64,000 nucleotides of DNA from Streptomyces lavendofoliae (GTDB taxonomy: Bacteria > Actinomycetota > Actinomycetes > Streptomycetales > Streptomycetaceae). Both the position numbers and the translations under genes were made by a program. The notes under the pieces are model-generated. The model ran no database searches. It was not told the origin of the DNA and worked only from the letters and a program-made list of their open reading frames with translations. Where the stretch lies: the NCBI RefSeq assembly GCF_014649735.1, contig NZ_BMTP01000001.1:310001-374000 (forward strand). Reading direction: 5' to 3'. The stretch's first letter is position 1. Each line of letters starts with the position of its first letter. Of this stretch, positions 42,093 to 51,603 are shown in pieces.

Positions 42093-42176
42093 GGGGGCCA
42101 GGGTACGGCCGCGGGGCGCGGTCCGCCCAGTGGACGCACCACCGGAAGGACTCCGCCGTCACGGCACAATGGCCAC

Positions 42177-42536
42177 ATGACCAGCAACCTTGACCCGGCC
42201 ATCGCCGCCCGTCTCAAGCGCAGCCCCGACGGGCTGGTCCCGGCCATCGCCCAGCAGTACGACACCGGCGAGGTGCTCATGCTGGGCTGGATGGACGACG
42301 AGGCCCTGCACCGCACCCTCACCACCGGCCGCTGCACCTACTGGTCCCGCAGCCGCCAGGAGTACTGGGTCAAGGGCGACACCTCCGGTCATGTGCAGCA
42401 CGTCAGGTCCGTCGCCCTCGACTGCGACGCCGACACCGTCCTGGTCAAGGTCGACCAGGTCGGGGCCGCCTGCCACACCGGCGCCCGGACCTGCTTCGAC
42501 GCCGACGTCCTGCCGCTCGGAACGCCCGGAAAGTAG
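42177..42536 (+). CDS. hisI: Phosphoribosyl-AMP cyclohydrolase
   Basis: 119 aa, the stand-alone HisI without the HisE domain. It opens the adenine ring of PR-AMP. Metal ligands are seen in [17 protein letters not shown] (Cys and Asp residues) and [34 protein letters not shown] forms the substrate site. ATG 42177 is preceded by CACAAT (42165-42170) at exactly 6 nt, suggesting a leaderless transcript. trpE follows after 11 bp, joining a histidine and a tryptophan gene in one unit. Confidence 0.94.
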   Translation: MTSNLDPAIAARLKRSPDGLVPAIAQQYDTGEVLMLGWMDDEALHRTLTTGRCTYWSRSRQEYWVKGDTSGHVQHVRSVALDCDADTVLVKVDQVGAACHTGARTCFDADVLPLGTPGK

Positions 42537-42547
42537 GGTCGGACGCC

Positions 42548-44035
42548 ATGGACCTCGAGACCTTCCGCAAGCTGGCGGTCGACCGCCGCGTCATCCCCGT
42601 CAGCCGCCGCCTCCTCGCGGACGGCGACACCCCGGTCGGCCTCTACCGCAAGCTCGCGGCCGAGCGCCCCGGCACCTTCCTCCTGGAGTCCGCCGAGAAC
42701 GGCCGCTCCTGGTCCCGGTACTCCTTCATCGGCGTACGCAGCTCCGCGACGCTGACCGCCCGCGACGGCCGGGCCCACTGGCTCGGCGCCCCGCCCGTCG
42801 GGGTCCCCGTCGACGGCGACCCGCTGAAGGCGCTGCGCGCCACGGTGGAGGCCCTGCACACCCCGCGCGACCTCGCCGCGGGGATGCCCCCCTTCACCGG
42901 CGGGATGGTCGGCTACCTCGGCTACGACATCGTCCGCCGCCTGGAGCGCATCGCCGACCACGGCGCCGACGACCTGGAGCTGCCCGAGCTGACGATGCTG
43001 CTCACCTCCGACCTCGCCGTCCTCGACCACTGGGACGGCACGGTGATGCTCATCGCCAACGCGATCAACCACAACGACCTCGACACGGGCGTCGACGAGG
43101 CGTACGCGGACGCCGTCGCCCGCCTCGACGCCATGGCCGCCGACCTCGCCGAGCCGCTGCGCACCGGACCCGCCGCCCTCCCGCCCTCCGAGCTGCCGCC
43201 GTACACCGCCCTGTGGGGCGGCGCGGCCTACCAGGAGGCCGTGGACGACATCAAGGAGCGCATCCGGGCCGGCGAGGCATTCCAGGTGGTGCCCTCCCAG
43301 CGGTTCGAGACCCCCTGCACGGCGAGCGCCCTGGACGTCTACCGCGTCCTGCGGGCGACCAACCCGTCGCCGTACATGTACCTCTTCCGCTTCGACGGCT
43401 TCGACGTCGTGGGCTCCAGCCCCGAAGCCCTCGTCAAGGTCGAGGACGGGCACGCGATGGTGCACCCGATCGCGGGCACCCGCCCGCGCGGGGCCACGCC
43501 GCAGGAGGACCAGGCCCTCGCCGACGAGCTCATCGCCGACCCCAAGGAGCGGGCCGAGCACCTGATGCTCGTCGACCTCGGCCGCAACGACCTCGGCCGG
43601 GTCTGCGAACCCGGTTCCGTCGAGGTCGTCGACTTCATGTCGATCGAGCGGTACTCGCACGTCATGCACATCGTCTCGACCGTCACCGGCCGCGTCGCCG
43701 AGGGCCGTACCGCCTTCGACGTCCTCACCGCGTGCTTCCCCGCCGGGACGCTGTCCGGCGCGCCCAAGCCGCGCGCCATGCAGATCATCGAGGACCTGGA
43801 GCCCACCAGGCGCGGCCTGTACGGCGGCTGCGTCGGCTACCTGGACTTCGCGGGCGACTCCGACACCGCCATCGCCATCCGCACCGCGCTCCTGCGCGAC
43901 GGCACGGCGTACGTCCAGGCGGGCGCCGGCGTCGTCGCCGACTCCGACCCGGTCGCCGAGGACACCGAGTGCCGCAACAAGGCGGCCGCCGTCCTGCGCG
44001 CCGTGCACACCGCCAACCGGATGAAGGGCGCATGA
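42548..44035 (+). CDS. trpE: Anthranilate synthase component I
   Basis: 495 aa. It converts chorismate to anthranilate with ammonia from the TrpG subunit, which is not in this window. The N-terminal tryptophan feedback site shows [18 protein letters not shown]. The chorismate-binding domain has [18 protein letters not shown] ([14 protein letters not shown]), [15 protein letters not shown] and [22 protein letters not shown]. There is no room for a leader peptide in the 11-bp gap after hisI, so classical trp attenuation does not act directly upstream; a leader before hisI was not seen either. Confidence 0.96.
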   Translation: MDLETFRKLAVDRRVIPVSRRLLADGDTPVGLYRKLAAERPGTFLLESAENGRSWSRYSFIGVRSSATLTARDGRAHWLGAPPVGVPVDGDPLKALRATVEALHTPRDLAAGMPPFTGGMVGYLGYDIVRRLERIADHGADDLELPELTMLLTSDLAVLDHWDGTVMLIANAINHNDLDTGVDEAYADAVARLDAMAADLAEPLRTGPAALPPSELPPYTALWGGAAYQEAVDDIKERIRAGEAFQVVPSQRFETPCTASALDVYRVLRATNPSPYMYLFRFDGFDVVGSSPEALVKVEDGHAMVHPIAGTRPRGATPQEDQALADELIADPKERAEHLMLVDLGRNDLGRVCEPGSVEVVDFMSIERYSHVMHIVSTVTGRVAEGRTAFDVLTACFPAGTLSGAPKPRAMQIIEDLEPTRRGLYGGCVGYLDFAGDSDTAIAIRTALLRDGTAYVQAGAGVVADSDPVAEDTECRNKAAAVLRAVHTANRMKGA

Positions 44036-44057
44036 CGGCATAAGGGATAGTGGAGGC

Positions 44058-44720
44058 GTGACTGCCGCATCCGTACCCCAGCCCCGTGCCACCGGCGCGG
44101 ACCAGTCGGCGGCCGCTTCGGGCGGCCGCCGCAGCCTCGCCGCCGCCCTGCTCCTCGGCGCCGTGGGCGCGGCCGTCGTACTGCTCGCCTCCGGCCAGAC
44201 CTGGGCGGAGGGCACCGTCGCCGTCGGCGGCGGCACCGTACCGCTCGACGCGGCGGGCGGGGACGTCACCGGCGTGCCGACCGCCCTCGCCATCGTGGGC
44301 CTGGCGGCCCTCGTCGCCGTCTTCGCCGTACGCCGCGCGGGCCGGTTCGTCGTGTCGCTGCTGCTCACCCTGAGCGGCGCGGGCGCGGCCGTCGCCGCGT
44401 ACCTGGGAGCCTCCGACCGCTCCGCGCTGGACGAGAAGGCCGCCTCCACCACCGGGGACGCCGCCGCCCGGATAGGCGCCCTCACGCACACCGTCTGGCC
44501 GTACGCGACGGCCGCCGCCGCGCTGCTGATCCTCGCCGCCGGGCTGCTGGCCCTGCGCTACGGCCCCTCCTGGCCCGCCATGTCCGGGCGGTACGAGCGC
44601 GACGCGGGCCCCCGCCCGGCCCGGAGCCGTCGCACGGCCGCCCCCGCCGACCCCGACCGGCCCGAGGACCTGTGGAAGGCCCTGGACCGCGGTGAGGACC
44701 CGACCGACCCGCGAGGGTGA
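44058..44720 (+). CDS. Trp-region conserved membrane protein (TIGR02234)
   Basis: 220 aa with four hydrophobic segments: LAAALLLGAVGAAVVLLASG, GVPTALAIVGLAALVAVFAV, FVVSLLLTLSGAGAAVAAYL and VWPYATAAAALLILAAGLLAL. SGQTWAEGTV after the first is the family hallmark. This family sits between trpE and trpC in many actinobacteria and its role is unknown. The GTG start has GATAGT (44046-44051) 6 nt upstream, and GGAGG overlaps that gap, so either leaderless or led translation is possible. Confidence 0.85.
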   Translation: MTAASVPQPRATGADQSAAASGGRRSLAAALLLGAVGAAVVLLASGQTWAEGTVAVGGGTVPLDAAGGDVTGVPTALAIVGLAALVAVFAVRRAGRFVVSLLLTLSGAGAAVAAYLGASDRSALDEKAASTTGDAAARIGALTHTVWPYATAAAALLILAAGLLALRYGPSWPAMSGRYERDAGPRPARSRRTAAPADPDRPEDLWKALDRGEDPTDPRG

Positions 44721-44818
44721 CCCCCAGATCACTTCGTACGCGCGCGTGCGGGACAATGTCGCCTGAGCGTCCGCACCCGGCGGGGCCCTAAGAGAGCAAC
44801 ATCAACGAGGAGCAATTC

Positions 44819-45091
44819 ATGGCCAGCGACCATGGACACACCCCGGCCGCCTGGACCGGTGTCATCATCTCCTTCATCGGCTTCTGCGTCGCCGGTGCCT
44901 TCATGGTGGCGAACAACCCGTTCGGCTTCTGGGCCGGCATCGCCGTCATCCTGCTCGGCGGTGTCGTCGGAGGCGCGATGAAGCTCGCCGGCCTCGGACA
45001 GAAGCCGTCGCCGGAGCTCGACCGGGCCCGTGAAGAGGCCGCCCGCAAGGACCACACCCCCGAGACCGGCCGCGCGGACGTCCACGCCTGA
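44819..45091 (+). CDS. HGxxPAAW family membrane protein
   Basis: 90 aa. The eponymous motif HGHTPAAW is at residues 5-12, followed by two membrane helices (TGVIISFIGFCVAGAFMVAN and FGFWAGIAVILLGGVVGGAM) and a charged tail (SPELDRAREEAARKDHTPE). The family is restricted to actinobacteria and of unknown function. The ATG follows GAGGAG. It lies in the run of small membrane proteins between trpE and trpC. Confidence 0.82.
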   Translation: MASDHGHTPAAWTGVIISFIGFCVAGAFMVANNPFGFWAGIAVILLGGVVGGAMKLAGLGQKPSPELDRAREEAARKDHTPETGRADVHA

Positions 45092-45174
45092 GCCGTCCGG
45101 GCGCATCCCGGCACGAGGCGCGGTCCGGCACCAGCCGGGCTGCGCCTTCTCGCGTCACCGGGGACAATCACCCG

Positions 45175-45768
45175 GTGGACCCCAACCCGTCGCCGCCCGC
45201 CCCCACCCAGCCGACCGTCCCGGCCACCCCGTCCGGCCCCGCCCGGCCGAGCCCGCCAGCCGCGCCGTCCGCCGGCGCCGCGGCTCCGGTGCCCCCGGAT
45301 CCGGCGCCCGCCCCGGCCGCCCTCCCGCTGCCGTACGGGACGCCGCCCTGGGCGTACAAGTCGGTGCCGCGCTCCCTCCCGCGGCGGCTCGCGCCGCCGC
45401 TCGGCATCCTCGCCGGGGTCGCGGCGGCCTTCGCGTACGTGGGGACGATCGACCCCAACGAGCCCGGTCACTACCCCGTCTGCCCGCTGTTCCGCCTCAC
45501 CGGGCTCCTCTGCCCCGGCTGCGGCGGCCTGCGCAGCGCCCACGCGTTCATCCACGGGGACCTGCCCACCGCCCTGGGCGCGAACGCGGTCGCCGTCGCC
45601 GGGTACGCGGTCTTCGCCGTCGCGATGGTGTTCTGGCTGGTCGGGGCGGTGCGCGGGCGGCCCGCACGGATCACCCTCCGGCCCGTGTGGTGGTGGTCGG
45701 CCGGTGTGGTGCTGGCGCTCTTCTCCATCGTCCGGAACCTGCCGTTCGGTTCGGCACTCGCCCCGTGA
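45175..45768 (+). CDS. DUF2752 membrane protein
   Basis: 197 aa. A Pro/Ala-rich disordered N-terminus (~70 aa) precedes the DUF2752 core: a helix ([17 protein letters not shown]), the conserved [17 protein letters not shown], and two further helices ([21 protein letters not shown] and [15 protein letters not shown]). The Cys pair plus Arg and His suggests metal or cofactor binding; the function is unknown. The GTG start is preceded by GACAAT (45163-45168) at exactly 6 nt, so the transcript is probably leaderless. Confidence 0.83.
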   Translation: MDPNPSPPAPTQPTVPATPSGPARPSPPAAPSAGAAAPVPPDPAPAPAALPLPYGTPPWAYKSVPRSLPRRLAPPLGILAGVAAAFAYVGTIDPNEPGHYPVCPLFRLTGLLCPGCGGLRSAHAFIHGDLPTALGANAVAVAGYAVFAVAMVFWLVGAVRGRPARITLRPVWWWSAGVVLALFSIVRNLPFGSALAP

Positions 45769-45883
45769 AACCGCAGCTCACAGCGGTGCGGTCGGCCGGA
45801 TGAGGACTCCGGGCCCCGGTACGGATACCATCGAGGTGACTGATCCTGCTCCAACATCACCGTCCTGGAAGGGGGCCTCTCGC

Positions 45884-46693
45884 GTGAGTGTGCTCGACGA
45901 GATCATCGACGGCGTTCGCGCCGACCTCGCAGAGCGACAGGCGCGGGTCTCCCTCGACGAGCTCAAGGAGCGGGCGGCCAAGGCTCCGCAGGCCAAGGAC
46001 GGTGCCGCCGCGCTGCGCGGTGACGGCGTCAAGGTCATCTGCGAGGTGAAGCGCTCCAGCCCCTCCAAGGGCGCGCTCGCCGCGATCGCCGATCCCGCGG
46101 GGCTCGCCGCGGACTACGAAGCGGGCGGCGCCGCCGTCATCTCCGTACTGACCGAGCAGCGGCGCTTCGGCGGCTCCCTCGCCGACCTCGAAGCCGTACG
46201 GGCCAAGGTCGACATCCCGGTCCTGCGCAAGGACTTCATCGTCACGGCCTACCAGCTCTGGGAGGCCAGGGCCTACGGCGCCGACCTCGCCCTGCTGATC
46301 GTCGCCGCCCTGGAGCAGCCCGCCCTGGAGTCGCTGATCGAGCGGGCCGAGTCCATCGGCCTCACCCCGCTGGTCGAGGTGCACGACGAGGACGAGGTCG
46401 AGCGGGCCGTCGACGCGGGCGCCCGCGTCATCGGCGTCAACGCGCGCAACCTGAAGACCCTGAAGGTGGACCGCTCCACCTTCGAGCGGGTCGGCCCCGA
46501 GATCCCCTCCGGCATCGTCAAGGTCGCCGAGTCCGGCATCCGCGGCCCGCACGACCTGATCGCCTACGCCAACGCGGGCGCGGACGCCGTGCTCGTCGGC
46601 GAGTCCCTGGTCACCGGTCGCGACCCCAGGTCCGCGGTGGCCGACCTGGTCGCCGCCGGCGCCCACCCGGCCCTCCGGCACGGACGGGGCTGA
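45884..46693 (+). CDS. trpC: Indole-3-glycerol phosphate synthase
   Basis: 269 aa TIM barrel, monofunctional (no TrpF domain). It decarboxylates and closes CdRP to indole-3-glycerol phosphate. Catalytic residues lie in [15 protein letters not shown] (Glu, Lys), [21 protein letters not shown] and [20 protein letters not shown] and [10 protein letters not shown] form the phosphate site. I chose GTG 45884 (SVLDEII, family N-terminus) behind GGAAGGGGG; the frame is open further upstream to ATG 45800, but those residues lack family resemblance. A -10-like element, GATACC/TACCAT, lies at about 45824-45831. Confidence 0.95.
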   Translation: MSVLDEIIDGVRADLAERQARVSLDELKERAAKAPQAKDGAAALRGDGVKVICEVKRSSPSKGALAAIADPAGLAADYEAGGAAVISVLTEQRRFGGSLADLEAVRAKVDIPVLRKDFIVTAYQLWEARAYGADLALLIVAALEQPALESLIERAESIGLTPLVEVHDEDEVERAVDAGARVIGVNARNLKTLKVDRSTFERVGPEIPSGIVKVAESGIRGPHDLIAYANAGADAVLVGESLVTGRDPRSAVADLVAAGAHPALRHGRG

Positions 46694-46701
46694 CCCCTCC
46701 G

Positions 46702-47118
46702 ATGACCGCCGCCGCCCGCCCCGTCGCCGCCGCGACGCCGCACCGGCCGCGCCCGGCGCAGGCGCCGTCCGCGGCCACGCGCGCGTGCCCGGCGGACGGA
46801 CGACCCACCCGTGCCTACCGGACCCCCGGTGCGGACGGCTCCACGCACGCGTGCCCCGCCTCCGCGGCCCTCGGCGCGCGGGACCTCCACCGGCCGGGCA
46901 CGGGCGGCACACCCGCCTACCTCACCGTCCCGGCGGCCGACACCGCGGCCTCGCGCGACCCCTACGCCCGGCTGGCCAGGGGCTGCCGTCCGCGCGGCTG
47001 CCGCGCCCCGGCGCGCCGCGTGCACGGGCGCCGCGTCCGCTACGTCATCGGCGACGAGCCCGGCCAGGTCAACGGCATGCGATGGCGCGCGCGCACCGCG
47101 CGCCCCCTCCACCGCTGA
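46702..47118 (+). CDS. trpM: TrpX/TrpM-like small protein between trpC and trpB
   Basis: The frame of 138 codons ends in a conserved-looking segment: RLARGCRPRGCRAPARRVHGR, then RYVIGDEPGQVNGMRWR. S. coelicolor has a small gene in this exact slot (trpX, later trpM, about 63 aa) reported to modulate tryptophan synthesis and differentiation, and I believe this is its counterpart. If so, only roughly the last 60 codons are homologous, and the true start may lie near 46927 or at an internal GTG, while the Ala/Pro/Arg-rich first ~85 codons may be non-coding or a lineage-specific extension. There is no good Shine-Dalgarno before ATG 46702. Confidence 0.55.
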   Translation: MTAAARPVAAATPHRPRPAQAPSAATRACPADGRPTRAYRTPGADGSTHACPASAALGARDLHRPGTGGTPAYLTVPAADTAASRDPYARLARGCRPRGCRAPARRVHGRRVRYVIGDEPGQVNGMRWRARTARPLHR

Positions 47119-47277
47119 GCCACCCCCCTCACCCTCCGTCCCGGTCGACCCGTGCGTCCCGGACGTGTCGATGGGCGGACGGGCGGGCAGCGGTCGGCGG
47201 TGGCGCCGGCGCCTGCCGTGACACCGTCAAGCCGAGACATCCGGGGGCACAGCCGCCCCCGCAGAGGAGCATGTCGC

Positions 47278-48663
47278 ATGCCCAGCGAGTTCTTCCTTCC
47301 CGACCCCGAGGGCCGGGTCCCCAGCGCCGAGGGCTACTTCGGAGCCTATGGCGGCAAGTTCATCCCCGAGGCCCTCGTCGCCGCCGTCGACGAGGTGGCC
47401 GTCGAGTACGACAAGGCCAAGAGCGACCCCGCGTTCGCCGCCGAACTCGACGACCTGCTGGTCAACTACACCGGCCGGCCGAGCGCCCTCACCGAGGTGC
47501 CCCGGTTCGCCCGGCACGCGGGCGGGGCGCGGGTCTTCCTCAAGCGGGAGGACCTGAACCACACCGGCTCGCACAAGATCAACAACGTGCTGGGCCAGGC
47601 CCTGCTCACCAAGCGCATGGGCAAGACCCGGGTCATCGCCGAGACCGGCGCCGGTCAGCACGGCGTCGCCACCGCCACCGCCTGCGCCCTGTTCGGCCTC
47701 GAATGCACCATCTACATGGGCGAGATCGACACCCAGCGCCAGGCGCTGAACGTCGCCCGGATGCGGATGCTGGGCGCCGAGGTCATCCCCGTCAAGTCCG
47801 GCAGCCGCACCCTCAAGGACGCCATCAACGAGGCGTTCCGCGACTGGGTCGCCAACGTCGACCGCACGCACTACCTCTTCGGCACCGTCGCCGGACCGCA
47901 CCCGTTCCCCGCCATGGTGCGCGACTTCCACCGCGTCATCGGCGCCGAGGCGCGCCGCCAGATCATGGAGAGGGCCGGCCGGCTGCCCGACGCGGCCGTC
48001 GCGTGCGTCGGCGGCGGCTCCAACGCGATCGGCCTGTTCCACGCGTTCATCGGTGACACCGACGTGCGCCTGGTGGGCTGCGAGCCCGCCGGACACGGCG
48101 TGGAGACGGGCGAGCACGCGGCCACCCTCACCGCCGGCGAGCCCGGCATCCTGCACGGCTCCCGGTCATACGTCCTCCAGGACGACGAGGGCCAGATCAC
48201 CGAGCCCTACTCGATCTCCGCCGGCCTGGACTACCCCGGCATCGGCCCGGAGCACTCGTACCTCAAGGACAGCGGTCGCGCCGAGTACCGCGCGGTGACG
48301 GACGACGCGGCCATGCAGGCCCTGCGTCTGCTGTCCCGCACCGAGGGCATCATCCCGGCCATCGAGTCCGCCCACGCCCTCGCCGGCGCCCTGGAGCTGG
48401 GCCGGGAACTCGGCGAGGACGGCCTCATCGTCGTCAACCTCTCCGGCCGCGGCGACAAGGACATGGACACCGCCGCGCGCTACTTCGGCCTGTACGGCAC
48501 CGACGCCGCCCCGGTCGAGGCCGACGCCTCCGCCGACGACGGCGCGGCCGAGATCCAGACGGACACCGAGATCGGGACGGACCCCGAGACCCGGACCGGC
48601 CCCGTGACCCGGGCCGGCACCACGGACCAGGCGGGCACCACGAACCAGGGGGGCACCAAGTGA
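47278..48663 (+). CDS. trpB: Tryptophan synthase beta chain
   Basis: 461 aa. PLP enzyme joining indole and serine. The PLP lysine is about residue 100 in [11 protein letters not shown]; other motifs are [32 protein letters not shown] (phosphate loop) and the C-terminal [10 protein letters not shown]. The last 49 residues (from VEADASADD onward) are a Thr/Gly/Asp-rich repetitive tail absent from typical TrpB of ~400-430 aa. ATG 47278 follows AGAGGAG. The GTGA overlap with trpA fits the alpha2-beta2 complex. Confidence 0.95.
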   Translation: MPSEFFLPDPEGRVPSAEGYFGAYGGKFIPEALVAAVDEVAVEYDKAKSDPAFAAELDDLLVNYTGRPSALTEVPRFARHAGGARVFLKREDLNHTGSHKINNVLGQALLTKRMGKTRVIAETGAGQHGVATATACALFGLECTIYMGEIDTQRQALNVARMRMLGAEVIPVKSGSRTLKDAINEAFRDWVANVDRTHYLFGTVAGPHPFPAMVRDFHRVIGAEARRQIMERAGRLPDAAVACVGGGSNAIGLFHAFIGDTDVRLVGCEPAGHGVETGEHAATLTAGEPGILHGSRSYVLQDDEGQITEPYSISAGLDYPGIGPEHSYLKDSGRAEYRAVTDDAAMQALRLLSRTEGIIPAIESAHALAGALELGRELGEDGLIVVNLSGRGDKDMDTAARYFGLYGTDAAPVEADASADDGAAEIQTDTEIGTDPETRTGPVTRAGTTDQAGTTNQGGTK

Positions 48664-49475
48664 GCGGGAACATCGAGCTGCTGAGCGACACCCTGCGGCG
48701 GGCCCGGAGCGAGAACCGGGCCGCGCTCATCGCGTACCTCCCGGCCGGCTTCCCCACCGTCGACGGCGGGATCGAAGCGGTCAAGGCGGTCTTCGAGGGC
48801 GGCGCCGACATCGTCGAGGTCGGCCTGCCGCACAGCGACCCGGTCCTGGACGGCCCGGTCATCCAGACCGCCGACGACATCGCGCTGCGCGGCGGCGTCC
48901 GGATCGCCGACGTCATGCGCACGGTCCGCGAGGCGCACGAGGCCACCGGCAAGCCGGTCCTCGTCATGACGTACTGGAACCCCGTCGACCGGTACGGCGT
49001 CGAGCGCTTCACCGCCGAACTCGCCGAGGCGGGCGGTGCCGGCTGCATCCTGCCCGACCTGCCCGTCCAGGAGTCCGCCGGGTGGCGCGAGCACGCCGAC
49101 AAGCACGGCCTGGCGACCGTCTTCGTCGTCGCGCCCAGCAGCAGGGACGAGCGGCTGGCCACCATCACGGAGGCCGGTTCCGGCTTCGTCTACGCCGCGT
49201 CCCTGATGGGCGTCACCGGCACCCGCGAGTCCGTCGGCGAGCAGGCGGCCGACCTGGTGCGCCGCACCCGCGCCACCTCCGACCTGCCGGTCTGCGTGGG
49301 CCTCGGCGTCTCCAACGCCCAACAGGCCGCCGAGGTCGCCGGCTTCGCCGACGGGGTCATCGTCGGCTCCGCCTTCGTCAAGCGGATGCTCGACGCCGAC
49401 GACCACGCGGCCGCCCTCGCCGCCGTACGGGAACTGGCGGGCGAACTGGCCCGCGGAGTGCGTCGGGTGTCGTAA
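48660..49475 (+). CDS. trpA: Tryptophan synthase alpha chain
   Basis: 271 aa TIM barrel that cleaves indole-3-glycerol phosphate and channels indole to TrpB. The catalytic Glu and Asp are in [21 protein letters not shown], where the usual GIPYSDP/GIPFSDP reads GLPHSDP. Substrate loops are [16 protein letters not shown] and [13 protein letters not shown] 48660 overlaps the trpB stop. A 13-bp hairpin terminator follows within 20 bp of the stop. Confidence 0.96.
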   Translation: MSGNIELLSDTLRRARSENRAALIAYLPAGFPTVDGGIEAVKAVFEGGADIVEVGLPHSDPVLDGPVIQTADDIALRGGVRIADVMRTVREAHEATGKPVLVMTYWNPVDRYGVERFTAELAEAGGAGCILPDLPVQESAGWREHADKHGLATVFVVAPSSRDERLATITEAGSGFVYAASLMGVTGTRESVGEQAADLVRRTRATSDLPVCVGLGVSNAQQAAEVAGFADGVIVGSAFVKRMLDADDHAAALAAVRELAGELARGVRRVS

Positions 49476-49494
49476 CTCGTACGGGTGGAAGTGG

Positions 49495-49524
49495 ACCGGG
49501 GAGGCGCGCGGGCGCCTCCCCGGT
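49495..49524 (+). terminator. terminator after trpA
   Basis: A 13-bp perfect stem (49495-49507 with 49512-49524) with tetraloop GCGG, followed by TCGTTGCTG. It starts 20 bp after the trpA stop and only 15 bp before the next start codon, so it may also separate or attenuate the DsbA-like gene. Confidence 0.85.
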
Positions 49525-49538
49525 TCGTTGCTGTGGGC

Positions 49539-50399
49539 GTGAGCGAGAAGAACAGTGCAGGCAAGCGGAGCGCGCGGACGCGCCTCCAGGAGGAACGCGA
49601 GCGCCAGAAGGCCCGCGACAAGCGCAGGCGCACCCTGATCGTCGCGGCGGCCGTCGTCGGCGTGCTCGGGCTGGCCGCGGTCGCCGGGCTCATCGCCGCC
49701 AACACCGGCGACAAGGGCGACAGCGCCGGCTCCGGTCCCGTGGCCGCCCCCACCGGCGCGGTGGGGAAGGACCGGCTGGCCATCCCGGTCGGCGCCACCG
49801 ACGCCCCCTCCACGCTCACGATCTGGGAGGACTTCCGCTGCCCGGCCTGCGCCCAGTTCGAGAACGCCGCCCGGGACACGATCCACCAGCTGACCGACTC
49901 GGGACAGATCAAGGTCGAGTACCACCTGGCCACGATCATCGACGGCAACATGGGCGGCAGCGGCTCGCTCAACGCGGCGAACGCCGCGGCGTGCGCCCAG
50001 GACGCCGGCGCGTTCGTCCCGTTCCACGACGCGCTCTACCGGAGTCAGCCCCCGGAGCAGGACGACGCGTTCGCCCGGGACACCAGGCTCTTCGAACTGG
50101 CCGCCGGGGTGCCCGGCCTGGACACCCCCGCCTTCCGCTCCTGCGTGTCGAAGGGCACGCACGACGAGTGGGTGAACAAGTCCAACGAGGCGTTCCGCGG
50201 CGGCGACTTCCGGGGCACCCCGACGGTGCTCCTCAACGGCGAGTCGATCTTCCCGACCAAGGGCAAGGAACAGATCTCCATCGAGAACCTGAAGAAGTGG
50301 GTCGCCGAGGCGAACAAGGGCAAGAAGCCGGGCACGGCCTTCCCGTCCCCCGCCGCCTCCGCCTCGCCCCCGGCCCCCGCGTCCTCCCCCTCCGGCTGA
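49539..50399 (+). CDS. Membrane-anchored DsbA-like thioredoxin-fold protein
   Basis: 286 aa. An Arg/Glu-rich cytoplasmic N-terminus (TRLQEERERQKARDKRRR) and one membrane anchor (TLIVAAAVVGVLGLAAVAGLIAA) lead to a DsbA-type domain with active site CPAC in EDFRCPACAQFEN and cis-Pro loop RGTPTVLLNG. A Pro/Ser/Ala tail ends the protein. It probably handles disulfides of exported proteins next to lgt. GTG 49539 (VSEKNSAG) fits the family; the frame opens at 49485, inside the terminator. Paralogue of the protein at 20029. Confidence 0.88.
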   Translation: MSEKNSAGKRSARTRLQEERERQKARDKRRRTLIVAAAVVGVLGLAAVAGLIAANTGDKGDSAGSGPVAAPTGAVGKDRLAIPVGATDAPSTLTIWEDFRCPACAQFENAARDTIHQLTDSGQIKVEYHLATIIDGNMGGSGSLNAANAAACAQDAGAFVPFHDALYRSQPPEQDDAFARDTRLFELAAGVPGLDTPAFRSCVSKGTHDEWVNKSNEAFRGGDFRGTPTVLLNGESIFPTKGKEQISIENLKKWVAEANKGKKPGTAFPSPAASASPPAPASSPSG

Positions 50400-50484
50400 G
50401 GGCGGCGGCCGTCCCGGGCGTTATCCAGTCTTTGCCGGGCGGGTTGCCCTGTCTCCCGCCCGGCAGGGTAGCGTCGGACCTGCC

Positions 50485-51540
50485 ATGGACCTTGCCTACA
50501 TTCCCAGCCCGTCGACCGGTGTGATCCATCTCGGACCGGTCCCGCTGCGCGGCTATGCCTTCTGCATCATCATCGGTGTCTTCGTCGCCGTCTGGTTCGG
50601 CAACAAGCGCTGGCTCGCCCGGGGCGGCAAAGCCGGCACCGTGGCCGACATCGCCGTGTGGGCCGTGCCCTTCGGCCTCGTCGGCGGCCGGCTCTACCAC
50701 GTCATCACCGACTACCAGCTGTACTTCAGCGAGGGTGAGAACTGGGTCGACGCCTTCAAGATCTGGGAGGGTGGCCTCGGCATCTGGGGCGCCATCGCGC
50801 TCGGCGCCGTCGGAGCCTGGATCGGCTGCCGCCGCCGGGGCATCCCGCTGCCGGCGTACGCGGACGCCATCGCGCCCGGCATCGCGCTCGCCCAGGCGAT
50901 CGGACGCTGGGGCAACTGGTTCAACCAGGAGCTGTACGGCCGGCGCACCGACCTGCCGTGGGCGCTGGAGATCAGCGAGGGCCCCAACCGCGAGGCCGGG
51001 CTGTACCACCCGACCTTCCTGTACGAGTCGCTGTGGTGCGTCGGCGTCGCGCTGCTGGTCGTCTGGGCGGACCGCCGCTTCCGGCTGGGGCACGGCCGGG
51101 CGTTCGCGCTGTACGTCGCGGCGTACTGCGCCGGTCGCGCCTGGATCGAGTACATGCGTGTCGACGAGGCGCACCACATTCTGGGTCTCCGGCTGAACGT
51201 GTGGACCGCGATCGTGGTCTTCCTGCTGGCCGTGACGTACATCGTCGTCTCGTCGCGGACGCGGCCGGGCCGCGAGGAGGTCGTGGAACCGGCGGCGCTC
51301 GCCGACGTGGCCAAGGCGGACGCGGAGAAGGCGGGCAAGGCCGACGCGGAGAAGGCGGCCAAGGCCGACCGGGACGCGGCGGAAGCGGACGAGCCGGGCG
51401 CGGGGAAGCCGGGCGCGGACCCGGCGGGGGCCGCCGACCGGGCGGTGCCCGCCCACGCGGACCGGGACACGGCCGCGACGCGTGCGAAGGCAGGGAGCGG
51501 GGAGACCGGTGTGAAGCCGGAGTCGGCCGAGAAGAGCTGA
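50485..51540 (+). CDS. lgt: Prolipoprotein diacylglyceryl transferase
   Basis: 351 aa. Lgt transfers diacylglycerol from phosphatidylglycerol to the lipobox Cys, before LspA (encoded at 11318) cleaves. Seven membrane segments; the Lgt signature is GRWGNWFNQELYG, with GGRLYHVITD and EYMRVDEAHHILGLRLN near the active site. The last ~85 residues are an Ala/Lys/Asp/Glu repetitive cytoplasmic tail (DAEKAGKADAEKAAKAD), common in Streptomyces Lgt. ATG 50485 gives the family start MDLAYIPSP. Confidence 0.95.
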   Translation: MDLAYIPSPSTGVIHLGPVPLRGYAFCIIIGVFVAVWFGNKRWLARGGKAGTVADIAVWAVPFGLVGGRLYHVITDYQLYFSEGENWVDAFKIWEGGLGIWGAIALGAVGAWIGCRRRGIPLPAYADAIAPGIALAQAIGRWGNWFNQELYGRRTDLPWALEISEGPNREAGLYHPTFLYESLWCVGVALLVVWADRRFRLGHGRAFALYVAAYCAGRAWIEYMRVDEAHHILGLRLNVWTAIVVFLLAVTYIVVSSRTRPGREEVVEPAALADVAKADAEKAGKADAEKAAKADRDAAEADEPGAGKPGADPAGAADRAVPAHADRDTAATRAKAGSGETGVKPESAEKS

Positions 51541-51557
51541 CCTCTCCGAACCGCGCT

Positions 51558-51601
51558 ACGGGGCGGTCGCCGGAACCGGGAGGTTCCGGCGACCGCCCCG
51601 T
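51558..51601. terminator. bidirectional terminator between lgt and the citE-like gene
   Basis: A perfect 20-bp stem (51558-51577 with 51582-51601) and a GGGA tetraloop, placed 17 bp after the lgt stop and 2 bp beyond the convergent gene's stop. This is the longest perfect hairpin in the window. Confidence 0.9.
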
Positions 51602-51603
51602 CG

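Noticed and set aside
45797..45883. Possible trp leader peptide before trpC
   Set aside because: The frame is in phase with trpC and has a single Trp codon and no attenuator-like alternative hairpins, so it is only an upstream extension of the trpC frame.
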